Shown here one piece after another: positions 52,023 to 60,998 of a DNA stretch of 64,000 nt. The notes under the pieces were generated by a model. That model had not been told where the DNA came from and did no database searches. It saw only the letters and a list, made by a program, of their open reading frames with translations. Source of the stretch: Azorinus chamasolen. Taxonomy: Eukaryota > Mollusca > Bivalvia > Cardiida > Solecurtidae. The position numbers were made by a program, and so were the translations under genes. The stretch is from the NCBI GenBank assembly GCA_963576725.1, contig OY755244.1, forward strand, positions 83,943,121 through 84,007,120. Reading direction: 5' to 3'. Every line of letters starts with the position of its first letter. The first letter of the stretch is position 1.

Positions 52023-52091
52023 GTTCTCAAGCTTTTGATTGGTCAGGTTTGAGCCAAAGGCTCAAATCTGACCAATCAAAAACTTGAGAAC
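52023..52091. repeat. 33-bp-arm hairpin
   Basis: Left arm 52023-52055 (GTTCTCAAGCTTTTGATTGG..) and right arm 52059-52091 pair with two mismatches around a 3-base loop AAA. Weaker pairing continues outward (GCATG.. / ..CATGC at 52014 and 52122 on unequal spacing). Preceded by a B-like start TTTTAACCCCTTATATATTA at 51924 and GCAAACAGTAGAACC. Confidence 0.8.
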
Positions 52092-52194
52092 GAACTCAGA
52101 CTCAACTAAAAAGTTTTATAAGCATGGATACAGATTGTTTAAGTGGATTTCCTACAAAAAAAATTCAAAAGCCATAATCAATGTAATACGTTAA

Positions 52195-52605
52195 AATACT
52201 GATGAGATACAGAAATACTCATCTGGATCCAAACTACATGCATATAGATAAACACAAATTGTCACCAGCATACAGAAGAATCCAAGTGTTATTAGTGGTC
52301 ACCGAAAGAGGTCTAATTATGGGTCTGCAAGACAGGCAACTGCTTTTTAACACTTTTATGTTCAATAAATGAATGGCTATTTATGACAGGTTCTGCTGTA
52401 TAAAAGAAGTTATCTCAAATTTGCTGCAATGCCTTAATATTGTCCTCGGTTCATTACAGCAGCCTATGTACTGCAAGAATCTGAGGAAGGAATCCACTGA
52501 ACTCACTGCATGCTAGTCGCAAATCTGTGATAACCTGTGCTAACAGTTTGGATCCAGATAAGACACCAAGCACATAGGCATCTCATCAAAATCTAGACAA
52601 CTTCC
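52195..52605. other. Two G remnants in otherwise unassigned DNA
   Basis: CATCTGGATCCAAACTACAT near 52218 and AGTTTGGATCCAGATAAGAC / CATCTCATCAAAATCTAGAC at 52546-52600. No gene recognised. Confidence 0.45.
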
Positions 52606-52839
52606 TACTGAGAATATATTTCTAAAGAGAAATGAAAGGGAAACTACCATGATGCATAATAACGACAGACAATGATATTTGCAGAAGATAATTACATATA
52701 GTGCGCCAACAGTTAATTGATACAAATATCCACCAAACAACTTGTGTCACATCTTTGGTCAGTTCAAACTTGTTTCCCAATAGTAAACATTTCATATTGG
52801 AATGAGTTCCCCATCATGAAAACCAACTCATAGGCCTAC

Positions 52840-52925
52840 TAAGCAAACAGTGTAGAACCAGACCAGCTGCAAGTTACAAAACTGCAGCATCTGATCAGAT
52901 TCAATACTGTTTGCACTTGACCAGG
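52840..52925. mobile_element. C-type hairpin core
   Basis: AGCAAACAGTGTAGAACCAG and CTGATCAGATTCAATACTGT + TTGC pair, with CAAGTTACAAAACTGCAGC replacing the apex. Confidence 0.5.
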
Positions 52926-52939
52926 GTCTATACACTTTC

Positions 52940-53100
52940 ATTTAACTCTTTTACACCTTTGCAAACAGAGTAGACCCAGATGAAACAGCTCCTGTAGGAG
53001 CCATCTGATCAGGGTCTGCTGTTTGCTTGTGAAATTCAAATAGATCTGACTGTACAGTTTCTACCAATACCAAAAACACCCATGTTCATATGAAATTATG
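52940..53100 (+). mobile_element. Family B left half, cut by P11
   Basis: TTTAACTCTTTTACACCTTT, hairpin GTAGACCCAGATGAAACAGC / CCATCTGATCAGGGTCTG, apex CTCCTGTAGGAG, TGTACAGTTTCTACCAATAC, CATGTTCATATGAAATTATG. P11 then starts. No B right half follows P11. Confidence 0.7.
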
Positions 53101-53418
53101 AACAAGCTGTGTATGTGAAACAACATGCCCCCAATATGACTTTTGACCTTATTTATGACCTTGACCATAATAAGTCACCCCTAAAAATGTTTACTTCCAT
53201 AAGTGGCACATGCCTGCCAAGTTTGAAGGATGTATGTTAAATGGCAACAACATTTCAAATCTAAATTTGACCCCTAATTGACCTGTGACCTTGATGTATG
53301 ACCTTGACCATATTAGTCACCCCTAAAAATGTTTGCCTCCATAAGTTGCATACACATGCCAAGTTTAAAGGATGTATGTTGAACAATGACAAAATTATTG
53401 CCAATCTAAATTTTACAG
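53101..53418 (+). mobile_element. P11: pearl-like element, two ~160-bp monomers
   Basis: AACAAGCTGTGTATGTGAAAC start. Monomers carry GACCTTGACCATAATAAGTC + ACCCCTAAAAATGTTT, CATGCCAAGTTTAAAGGATG and CAAATCTAAATTTGACCCC. The tail and terminal hairpin are missing. P12 at 58815 is the same family. Confidence 0.7.
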
Positions 53419-53865
53419 TGGTAATTTCTTTGATAAATGAGACACAGTTTATGGAAATCGGTGGTCAAATATGCTTTCAAGGACGATCACAGTGAATGAA
53501 CCCATCGATTTTTTAGCAGATTTCCGCCGGAGTTGATGTACTTTTTACTTATTAGTTATTACATAGAGCAGAGGTGTTCGCGAAAAAAAATAATTTTGTT
53601 GAGTCAGAACACTATCTTTTGGTATGTTTTAGATAATTGAAAGTATGACATGTGATTAAAAAAATAATGTATTGGTCTGTGTGGGGGATTACTGCTATTG
53701 CTGTAGAACATTGTATGAAGTATAAACTTACTGCTAGGATTCATTTTACATGTATGACCGGATCAAATAGCAGATAAACTTGAATCATATTATGCAGCAG
53801 GTGTTTTGTTTAAAAGTTTACCATGTGTTTATTGTTTATGTAGTCTTGGAAGAGAACTACGATCA
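53419..53865. other. No recognised feature
   Basis: AT-rich, apparently single-copy. No gene or repeat family recognised. Confidence 0.35.
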
Positions 53866-54050
53866 ACACTTTACCTCATATATATAAACCCTAATTTTTC
53901 ACGACTTTGCAAACAGAATAGACCCAGGCCTGTCTGCCCTGTTTGCTTGACATAAAATAGCTGTTTTTAACAGTTTTTGTAAATGCAAAAATTTCTCTTG
54001 AATTATTTACATTATCCTACATAAATAATCATTAGGGGAAGGGTTGCTCA
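53866..54050 (+). mobile_element. Family B/A MITE with deleted apex
   Basis: TTTACCTCATATATATAAAC, GCAAACAGAATAGACCCAGG + CCTGTCTGCCCTGTTTGC with no apex or inner arms, and end TTAGGGGAAGGGTT. Confidence 0.55.
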
Positions 54051-54074
54051 ATATGTAACTCCTTCAAAATCAGG

Positions 54075-54165
54075 CTACATCTTCCCTGATGTGGTACTAC
54101 ATCTTCCCTGATTTGGTACTACATCTTCCCTGATTTGGTACTACATCTGCCCTGATTTGGTACTT
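54075..54165. repeat. 22-bp minisatellite, 4 copies
   Basis: Units CTACATCTTCCCTGATTTGG + TA at 54075, 54097, 54119 and 54141, differing by one base each (GTGG, CTGCCC), with a partial fifth. Confidence 0.95.
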
Positions 54166-54284
54166 CATACGCACAAGGAGTTGCAAGACGTGCACACCTA
54201 GGTTAGACTGGTCTGTCAGGTTCGGAACGGTTTTATCTGGTCCTGCACTATCAGCATAAGTTTGCCTGCCACAGTATTTGCCAC

Positions 54285-54365
54285 CTTTGCAAAATGAGTA
54301 GACCCAGATCAGACAGTTCCTGTAGGAACTGTCTGATAAGGGTCTTCTCTGTTTGCTTATAGACT
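54285..54365 (+). mobile_element. A/B hairpin core fragment
   Basis: GAGTAGACCCAGATCAGACA / TGTCTGATAAGGGTCTTCTC with apex TTCCTGTAGGAA, then TGTTTGCTTATAG. No termini. Confidence 0.65.
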
Positions 54366-54429
54366 AAGAAAAGGTAAAATGAAGTAAAAATTTGGTTTTT
54401 ATCTCAAGTTCTCAACAAGTAAAAGATTT

Positions 54430-54685
54430 GACCCATTACCTCACATATTTACAAACAAAACTGACCCAGACCAGATCAGTTGGCTCTTGTAGGAACTGCC
54501 TGATCTAGCTGGTCTGCTCTGTTTGCTTATGAAATAATATAGATCTGGTTTTAAGACATCATCTATGGTAAAATAATGCCATTATAAAAAGAAGGCTAAT
54601 TAATATCTATTGTAACAGTGAGTACAGTCATTTTGATCTTACTAAGTACATATATATAATTATACTCATGATATAAAGGATTAAT
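54430..54685 (+). mobile_element. Family B MITE
   Basis: TTGACCCATTACCTCACATA, hairpin CTGACCCAGACCAGATCAG / CTGATCTAGCTGGTCTGC with apex CTCTTGTAGGAA, AATAATGCCATTATAAAAAG, ATACTCATGATATAAAGG + ATTAA. Both termini are degenerate. Confidence 0.65.
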
Positions 54686-54825
54686 CTTAGTTTTATGAGA
54701 TAACCTGCAAATAAGTGGAGAACTGAACAAGTTCATTAAACAAATCTGGGTCTATACACTTTTCGATTACATGACATCTCTAAATGGGCTAGTCTAAAGT
54801 CCTACATAAGAATGATTGAAGCATG

Positions 54826-54998
54826 TTAACCCATTCCCTCATATTGACGACTCTGTAAAAGTCACTTTGTGAAACCATTGTGATAAATACAAAATTACAA
54901 AATTCTGAAGATTTTCCTTTTCTCTAGTTAATGCTCCTTTTCGGTAGATTTATTCAAAGAGGTTGTATCTAAAAATAGCCTATGAGGTAATGGGTTAA
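54826..54998 (+). mobile_element. Family D deletion derivative, no hairpin
   Basis: 173 bp with intact TTAA ends (CCCATTCCCTCATATTGACG / CCTATGAGGTAATGGG). The sequence jumps from ACCATTGTGATAAATA to CAAAATTACAAAATTCTG, removing the apex and the entire returning arm. Termini are well preserved. Confidence 0.85.
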
Positions 54999-55007
54999 AA
55001 CTCTAGT

Positions 55008-55217
55008 TACTCTAGGTATTTGGACACCCAATCTCCCAGCTCTCCCCTTCTTTGTAAATTTTAAGCTGAACAAACCAATTTCGCACCATTTTGATAACTT
55101 TAAATAAGATAGACAAATTAACAAATAGTGTAGACCCTAATCAAATTGCTCCTTCAAAGTCGTTTGATCTGTGTCTGCACTATTTGCCTAAGTTTGTCCA
55201 AATACTAAGAGTAAGTA
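55008..55217. mobile_element. Family J MITE
   Basis: CTCTAGTTACTCTAGGTATT and CAAATACTAAGAGTAAGTAG are inverted termini. The core AAATAGTGTAGACCCTAATC / GATCTGTGTCTGCACTATTTG pairs around CTCCTTCAAAG. It lies ~10 bp after the D copy. Confidence 0.65.
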
Positions 55218-55560
55218 GTGTATTCTGCTTTTTCCATTTACCACACTAAAGAATAGCTTCACCCTTTCCCAGCCATAACAAGAATATCTCGTACTGTGTG
55301 TTGACTATGTAAGCCTTGTAAGTTTCTTTAAAACTCCTCTGGCCAGCAGTCTATACTAATTGAGTTGCACTGTAACAAGGCTACAGACCGTCCTACTTAC
55401 TGAACATTTTTACATATTACTAAACAAATGCATAGTTACATGGACAACTCCAGATTTAGACTAAAGCATTATAAAGGCTTATGCATGAGCCAGAGATTAT
55501 AATCTAGATGTTTATATTCTACCTCAGTAGCTACCTGAGCTTACCTTTTCTCTTGAAGCG
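55218..55560. other. No recognised feature
   Basis: AT-rich spacer with no repeat family or coding frame recognised. Confidence 0.35.
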
Positions 55561-55776
55561 TAAACCCTTTCAGCGTGCAAAACTAGTTTGAAATATGTCT
55601 TTGCAAACAGTGTAAACCCAGATGAAAGGGTTTCCTGGAGAAACCCTCTCATCTGTGTTTGCATTGTTTGTCAAATGACAATATATTATAAAATTAACAA
55701 CAAGACATTCAAGGTGGTTGTGTTCGTATCAAGTCTTGGAAGTGTTTATTTGAAAATTCACCCTTGGAAGGGTTAA
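55561..55776 (+). mobile_element. Family C MITE with rewritten hairpin
   Basis: TAAACCCTTTCAGCGTGCAA start and CCTTGGAAGGG + TTAA end. The core GCAAACAGTGTAAACCCAGA / TCTGTGTTTGCATTGTTTG has inner arms TGAAAGGGTTTCC / GGAAACCCTCTCA instead of the usual AGAGGGCTCC. The apex is TCCTGGAGAAA. Confidence 0.65.
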
Positions 55777-55919
55777 GAGTTTTGTGGAGTGTTGGTTTTG
55801 TAAATTTTCAACATCAGTGAGAAGTGGGAATTGAACTTGTAGTTTGCAGAGTAAAATTACTCTCGATGGCACAAATTCCTTCCTTGACAAAATGCTGAAT
55901 AATCAAAGTGGAATAAAAC

Positions 55920-56072
55920 TACTGAGTACATTCAGTTTGAAAGGCTTAAATGTGCTTGAGGTATTTGAATGACAAACAATACAGATCCTGACTAAAGACT
56001 TCCTCTAGGAGCTCTCTAAAATGGGTCTACACTGTTTGCAAATACACTTGTTCCCTGCGTTCAAAGGACTAA
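55920..56072 (-). mobile_element. Family C MITE, reverse, worn
   Basis: ATTCAGTTTGAAAGGCTTAA, ACAAACAATACAGATCCTGA, apex TTCCTCTAGGAG, GTCTACACTGTTTGCAAATA, CGTTCAAAGGACTAAA. Confidence 0.6.
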
Positions 56073-56087
56073 AATAAGGTCTTTTAC

Positions 56088-56590
56088 CCCTTTACCTGAT
56101 AGAGACACCTTTTGATGCCTTTGCAAACAGTAGTCCCAGATCAGGGTCTACTCTTTTTGTTTATTATAGTGAGCAAGCTCACATACCCCACATTGTCAGA
56201 GAAAAAAGCGTTCCCCATGACAGATTCCTCTGAAAATCATGACAATTCTGTAAGCAAATAAATTGGTCAAGATATCAAAGTGCTAGATGAGCAACAATGT
56301 GTAATGATACAATGGTCGAACTGATGGAAGGACAAGTAAAAAAACTTTCAACTCAGAGTAACTTCCTTGTGTGGGGGTACAATAAACATCTGATACGCAA
56401 GATCTATACTCAGACACTACAGTTTCTGAAATGATCCAAGTTTCACTTGTTCAGATGGCTCAATTTGATTTTGTAATATTATGTAGATTCTGAAATGGCC
56501 AAATATTCCCTTGTTGATAGGGCATTATGAAAATCAATGAAATAACAAAATAATGATTTTTTGTATACATATTCATGAGATACATGTAAA
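56088..56590 (+). mobile_element. Family B MITE split by P14
   Basis: TTTACCCCTTTACCTGATAG, collapsed hairpin AGTAGTCCCAGATCAGGGTC, TTTGTTTATTATA. It resumes after P14 with CATCTGATACGCAAGATCTA and CTACAGTTTCTGAAATGATC, then (with a duplicated TTCTGAAATGGCCAAATATT) TACATATTCATGAGATACAT near 56590. Confidence 0.6.
56167..56389 (+). mobile_element. P14: short element ending GGGGGTACAATAA
   Basis: GTGAGCAAGCTCACATACCCC opens with a short hairpin (GTGAGC-AA-GCTCAC). One monomer-like stretch (GACAGATTCCTCTGAAAATC, GGTCAAGATATCAAAGTGCT) and TGTGTGGGGGTACAATAAA follow. TACCCC near the start pairs with GGGGTA at the end. It interrupts a B copy. Confidence 0.55.
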
Positions 56591-56593
56591 AGA

Positions 56594-56818
56594 TTAACCA
56601 TTTACTCCTTGATTATTCATGTGAGAAATATAATGATATCATGAATATTAATTAGATCATTTCTATAATGGCACATGGATATGGGAATTTTTAGCCATCA
56701 TATCTAATTATGATGACATTTAAGCAAACAGAGCAGACCCTGTAGGAGCCATGATCTGATCCTGGTCTGCTCTGTTTGTAAAGGTGTAGAAAGGTGTATT
56801 TCTGGGGTAAAGGGTTAA
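56594..56818 (-). mobile_element. Family B MITE, reverse
   Basis: 225 bp between TTAA sites: CCATTTACTCCTTGATTATTC-type start, ATGATATCATGAATATTAAT, GAGCAGACCCTGTAGGAGCC, where half the first arm is deleted, and end GGGGTAAAGGG. A further B right tip (TGAATATTCATGAAATGATA) continues to about 56875. Confidence 0.8.
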
Positions 56819-56875
56819 TGAATATTCATGAAATGATAAATTTTGTATAAATATGCACGAGATATAGGATTAAAG

Positions 56876-57107
56876 ACCAACAAACTGAAATCGAATTAAT
56901 TTAACCACAACAGACAATTCACTCTGTGTATATCTTTGTACCTTTTTTGACAATTTTCTGTGTATGTTTTCCAAATAAACATGATTCACAAACACTTTTA
57001 CTTGATTGGACACAATGATATAAGCCCTATGGGACTTTTCTATTACTGAATGCAGACACCAATTACCCTTAATCCTTACAACGTTATCCACGTACAACCT
57101 GACTCGC
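56876..57107. other. No recognised gene
   Basis: A 79-residue minus-strand frame (56870-57109) has no recognisable domain, splice context or homology that I can identify. Confidence 0.35.
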
Positions 57108-57192
57108 ATTTTAATGACAGCTTAGATCCAGATGAGACACCGAATAACTCAGCGTCTCATCAGGAACTAAGTTGTTTGACACTCGGTAACTA
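57108..57192. repeat. Family G repeat, good copy
   Basis: CAGCTTAGATCCAGATGAGA + CACCGAATAACTC and AGCGTCTCATCAGGAACTAA + GTTGTTTGACACTCGG. The two halves pair as an imperfect palindrome. Confidence 0.65.
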
Positions 57193-57288
57193 GTTTCTCA
57201 AAATGGCTTTAACAAATACGACAGTCAAAATTGAACAGCTCCAACATTGAGCAGACCTGTTCTTACAGCAAAGTAAGGGTTAAAGATA

Positions 57289-57503
57289 TACAGTAAAACC
57301 CCGCTAATGTGACCACCTAAACGAGGTATAATTCTGGGTGCTAGATGCATGCCGGTGGTAGTTTTATGCAGGACAAAAGTAATGCAGAAAGCTCCTAGAG
57401 GAGCTTTCTGCATTACTTTTGTCCTGGATGAAGCAACCACCTGCTTATAAAGACACCCATGTTTATTCATTAGGTGGTTGCATTAGAGGCCTGTTCTACT
57501 GTA
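57289..57503. mobile_element. Family E MITE, full length
   Basis: TACAGTAAAACCCCGCTAAT + GTGACCACCTA and TAGGTGGTTGCATTAGAGGC + CTGTTCTACTGTA are terminal inverted repeats. The core hairpin CAGGACAAAAGTAATGCAGA + AAG pairs perfectly with its complement around CTCCTAGAGGAG. Confidence 0.85.
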
Positions 57504-57593
57504 GTGTGTGTATTCTAATTTAGGATACATCTACATTCATCTATTTCCAATGGGTTTCAGAGATGAATGTTCAAGGAAGACAGGATGGTGTTT

Positions 57594-57760
57594 TAACCCT
57601 TTTCTCATGCAATTTCAGGTAAAACATATTGACACCATGAATATTAATTAGCTATTTTTTTTTATAATTCTCCATTAGGAGACCTCTACTCTTGGTCTTT
57701 TCTGTTTACAGTGCCATGAAAAAGCGTATAGATCTATGAAGTAAAATTTTAGGTTAGACA
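57594..57760 (-). mobile_element. Family B MITE, internally deleted
   Basis: TTAACCCTTTTCTCATGCAA, GACACCATGAATATTAATTA, TTTATAATTC, then a jump to TTAGGAGACCTCTACTCTTG and TTTCTGTTTACAGTGCCATG. The hairpin's first arm and the adjoining segment are missing. Confidence 0.6.
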
Positions 57761-58361
57761 TGTGTTTTCTATGACTTCCTGGTTTGAAAGGCCAATCAGG
57801 TAAAAAACTGTTTATCTGCAGCTATACATGTACATGCCTGTACCGGACACAGGGGATACCAGGTCACATTGTGTAACATGCAAGCAAAGCTGAAGATAAA
57901 GAGCTATATTGCCCAATCCCTTCTCTCAATTCTCTATCAAATCCTATCTGATTGGTAATCAATGGTATCACCTCAGGCTCAGAGGATAAATAGCAGATTT
58001 GACATATTACATTTTAAACCTTGCTAATCCATATTTTTAGTAAAGGCAAATTAGACAGCTAGGTGGCAGCTTAATCAAGCTGTCATGATCTGTCCCAAAG
58101 ACCAACAATGAGAGTAAATAGTGTCAGCCAGGTTTTACTGTACATGTATATAGAAAATTCCTACCTACACCTCTTTATCTTGATCTATGATGCAAGTCGC
58201 TGATTATACCTGTGTTGTTCTGTTTAATCTTTTACCTGACAGAAATAGCATTATGATTATCATTGAGCGCATTAATTATTTTATAATTTTGCATAGAAAT
58301 AAAGAAATGTTTGGTAATGGAAGAAAATACAGAATCATTTCTACATTATTTCATAGACGAA
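57761..58361. other. No gene; E right-end fragment
   Basis: 58050-58142 (AGCTAGGTGGCAGCTTAATC.. ..CCAGGTTTTACTGTA) is the right terminus of an E element. The rest is unassigned. Confidence 0.4.
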
Positions 58362-58590
58362 CAGAGTAGACCCGAGACGGTTCCTACAGGAACTGCCTGA
58401 AATTGGTATGTTTGCTACAGAGTAGACCCTGAGAGACGGTTCCTACAGGAGCTGTCTGTCCTTCTGTCTGTCCATCGGTCTGCCCGCAATAGAGTAGACC
58501 CTGAGAGACAGAGTAGACCCTGAGAGACGGTTCCTACAGGAGCTCTGTCTGATCTTGGTCTGTTTGCAAAGGTGTTAAAAGGCATCTCTA
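58362..58590 (-). mobile_element. B-type element with multiplied hairpin core
   Basis: CAGAGTAGACCC(TG)AGAGACGG occurs in full three times (near 58368, 58420 and 58505), plus a partial copy at 58490. Most are followed by TTCCTACAGGAGCTGTCTG or similar. The outer right arm GATCTTGGTCTGTTTGCAAA and AGGTGTTAAAAGGC end the block. The palindrome has been duplicated in place, with a CTGTCTGTCC microsatellite between copies. Confidence 0.75.
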
Positions 58591-58739
58591 TTCAGTAACT
58601 CAGGTCAGCAAAGCAGATTTTGCATTTTATTGATACTAGATCATAAGACCTCAAAAGGCTCATGAATATTTTCCAGATGTTAAATCAAAGGCCTGAATGG
58701 CCATAATGGCGTTCAGGTTTGATATGGATGTTATGTGTA

Positions 58740-58765
58740 GGGGGGGGGGGGGGGGGGGGGGGGGG
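58740..58765. repeat. 26-base G run
   Basis: An uninterrupted poly-G of 26 bases following TATGTGTA. Similar runs occur in P2b, P7 and P10, so it may be the remains of a P-element tail. Confidence 0.9.
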
Positions 58766-58814
58766 ATTGATGTACACGTTAATAACAATAACGTCTTGGA
58801 ATTGATAACAGTAT

Positions 58815-59107
58815 TAATAACAACACATTTTTGTGAAACACTATGCCCCTGATTGTGACAAATATAAATTTGACCCGTAATGTGACATTTAACTGTAATA
58901 TAACCTTGATTTTAATAACCCCCCCCCCCCAAAAAAAAATAAAAATAAATAAAATGTTCGCCTCTGTAAGTTGCATAGACATGCCAGGTGTGAAGTATGT
59001 ATGTGCAATGGCTACAACGTTATTGCCAACATTAAAGTTTGAGCCAAGCCAACAAACCAACAAAGTCAGCCCCACCCCCTTGATTCTTGATTGGGGGCAT
59101 AAAAATA
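58815..59107 (+). mobile_element. P12: pearl-like element, one monomer
   Basis: AACAACACATTTTTGTGAAAC start, TTGACCCGTAATGTGACATT, a CCCCCCCCCC-AAAAAAAAA run at 58919-58938, TAAGTTGCATAGACATGCCA and GTGAAGTATGTATG. Ends CACCCCCTTGATTCTTGATT + GGGGGC hairpin and ATAAAAA. Related to P11. Confidence 0.7.
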
Positions 59108-59252
59108 TGACAGACTGAAACAAAAGGAGCCATCTCATGATCTGCTGTTTATATATTGACATGCTTCTAGTTTCTACTATGGCAAAAGAATATCTTAATT
59201 ATGTTCATGATGTCATTATTTCTTATATGAATATTCATGAAGTAAAGGGTCA
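59107..59252 (+). mobile_element. Family B MITE, 5'-truncated, abutting P12
   Basis: Starts mid-hairpin (AAAGGAGCCATCTCATGATC), then CTTCTAGTTTCTACTATGGC, TATGTTCATGATGTCATTAT, TATATGAATATTCATGAAGT + AAAGGGTCAA. Confidence 0.7.
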
Positions 59253-60384
59253 ATTAATGCTTTCATGTCCAAAGCTGATGCAAAAACTGAAGCACAACAT
59301 CAAAATGATACAAAGGCTACCTATAATCCTACATTTTTTGTTCAACTTATTCTTACACATAACATTTATTTTTCCATGTTCAGCACTCGTTTATTTTGAA
59401 TAAATGTAGTCTGCTTACAAATTTGAAGGTAGACTGTTTTTATTTTTAATTACTAAGTAGATCCATACATGTACATACAATTACGGTAGTTGTTTGGAAC
59501 CTGATGAAACTCAAACTCAGAACTACAGTCAGAAGTAGAGTTGTAAGCTGGGAAAGACATTTCAACAAATTGCTACCTACTTTCGCTTTTACACGACACA
59601 AACGTCTTGAGCAGACTCGGCGGTTACACGATACATAGAAGAGACAGTTGTTATTGACACTGGAATATAATTTGATTGAATATGTGTTGAAAACCTTCTA
59701 TGGATAATACTTACTTTGATAAGCCGATAGAACCCCGTGTGTTTACGGTTTTACTTCTTGTAAGACTTAGACTTGTGTTGAGGTTGGGTGCCATAGTCAA
59801 AACACGCTGTTCGATGCGTGATAAATGTGTATATGGGATTTCTTTGACCTTGTCCTTTATGAAACTTCCTATATTTCTAATTATGAGTACGGGTCAAACG
59901 GAAATGACCGAATGCGATGCAAAAGGCAGTTTGATTGGCTGAAGATGTAGGTCTATATGCTAATCAGTTACGAATGTGTAAATGCAATCGGAAACCTCGG
60001 CTATATTCCTTCTGCTTTAAATTGCCAAGGTGTTGCGAAAACTACGGCAAAAATATTCGTTCGCTTCTTCTTCTTCTTCTTCCGATTAAAGTACAGTGCC
60101 CACTCTGGAGCATCGACGTACTTGGAGTTTATTAAAATTCAAGACTTTTAAAAAGTTTATCTTTGTGTAGATTAGTAGTAATTATCTCACACAGCGAATT
60201 ATTATTAAATACATGAAGAGTAAACAAATACATGAACATTTTACAACCAAACTAGATCTAGTGCAGACTTGAAGAAAACTATTTTGTCTTGCGCATGTTC
60301 ACTAGACAAGTGAACTCTTTGCCGTAAAGAGACCGACTAGTATATGGCGTTGCGAACGCCATAAAAATGTGTTCATATCAATTA
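59253..60384. other. Repeat-poor island around a possible first exon
   Basis: From about 59530 to 60370 I see no A-J or P repeat, and CpG dinucleotides are noticeably commoner than elsewhere. A (CTT)n run lies at 60064-60081. The composition and the exon-like segment at 59715-59794 suggest a promoter/5' region of a minus-strand gene. Plus-strand frames at 59700-59942 and 59935-60151 have no recognisable domain. Confidence 0.4.
59715..59794 (-). CDS. Possible first coding exon (ATG to splice donor)
   Basis: A minus-strand ATG at 59794 in GACTATGGC (A at -3, G at +4, a strong initiation context) opens 80 bases that encode a peptide beginning MAPNLNTSLS and ending SIGLSK. It runs straight into AAA|GTAAGTATT, an excellent splice donor at 59714-59713 (phase 2). 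Basic and Ser/Thr-rich residues, with no membrane segment. The surrounding kilobase is repeat-poor and relatively CpG-rich. Any second exon would lie at lower coordinates and could not be identified among the repeats, or beyond the window. I do not recognise the protein. Confidence 0.3.
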
Positions 60385-60565
60385 CTCAAATTTTATAAGG
60401 GCAAATGAACAGGGGATTTTTTAGGGGATCATTTCAGAAACTGTAGAATCAGATAATCATTATTCTACAAGCTAACATTAGAGTACTCCTACAGGAAGCT
60501 GTCTGATCTGGGTCTACTCTGCATTATAATAAAAGGTGTATGTATGATGTACAGGGTTTAAAGAT
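60385..60565 (-). mobile_element. Family B MITE, reverse, worn
   Basis: AAATTTTATAAGGGCAAATG, AACTGTAGAATCAGATAATC, apex CTCCTACAGGAAG, CTGATCTGGGTCTACTCTGC, GTATGATGTACAGGGTTTAA. The first hairpin arm is deleted. Confidence 0.6.
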
Positions 60566-60643
60566 CAGCATAGTCATGTATGTTCTTGAAAACAAGAATC
60601 TTATCCAGGCTTTTTTTTTTTGGCAATTTATGGGAAAAAAACA

Positions 60644-60878
60644 TTAACCCTTCTCTTGCTGAATTTAAAAAAACATTTCTCCTTCTTTACCCTGATGTCC
60701 TGTTGTATAATTACATATATCTTCACTGTGCACACGTATTTCGCAGTGCAATCACTGCTGTCGGGTGCACTGGTTGCATAATCAACTTGTAAATAGTGCA
60801 AACCCTGATGAGACAGCTCCTGGGTCTATTTACAGGTAGGTACATGTATATTGACGTGAATAGCAAGCAAAGGGTTAA
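60644..60878 (+). mobile_element. Family F MITE with truncated hairpin
   Basis: 235 bp, TTAA at both ends, CCCTTCTCTTGCTG / AGCAAGCAAAGGG. The hairpin reads GTGCAAACCCTGATGAGACA + GCTCCTGGGTCTATTTAC, so the apex and the returning inner arm have been lost. Other parts match the 33246 and 44052 copies closely. Confidence 0.85.
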
Positions 60879-60998
60879 TAATTGGGATTTTTTTGTGCCT
60901 TGGATAGCAGTTTTGGTCCCATTTTAACTATTTTTGTCATTTTTTTAGCATCTAATCAAAAGGAGGTCTCTATTGAGATTTTTTCCCCAAAAGCGGAA

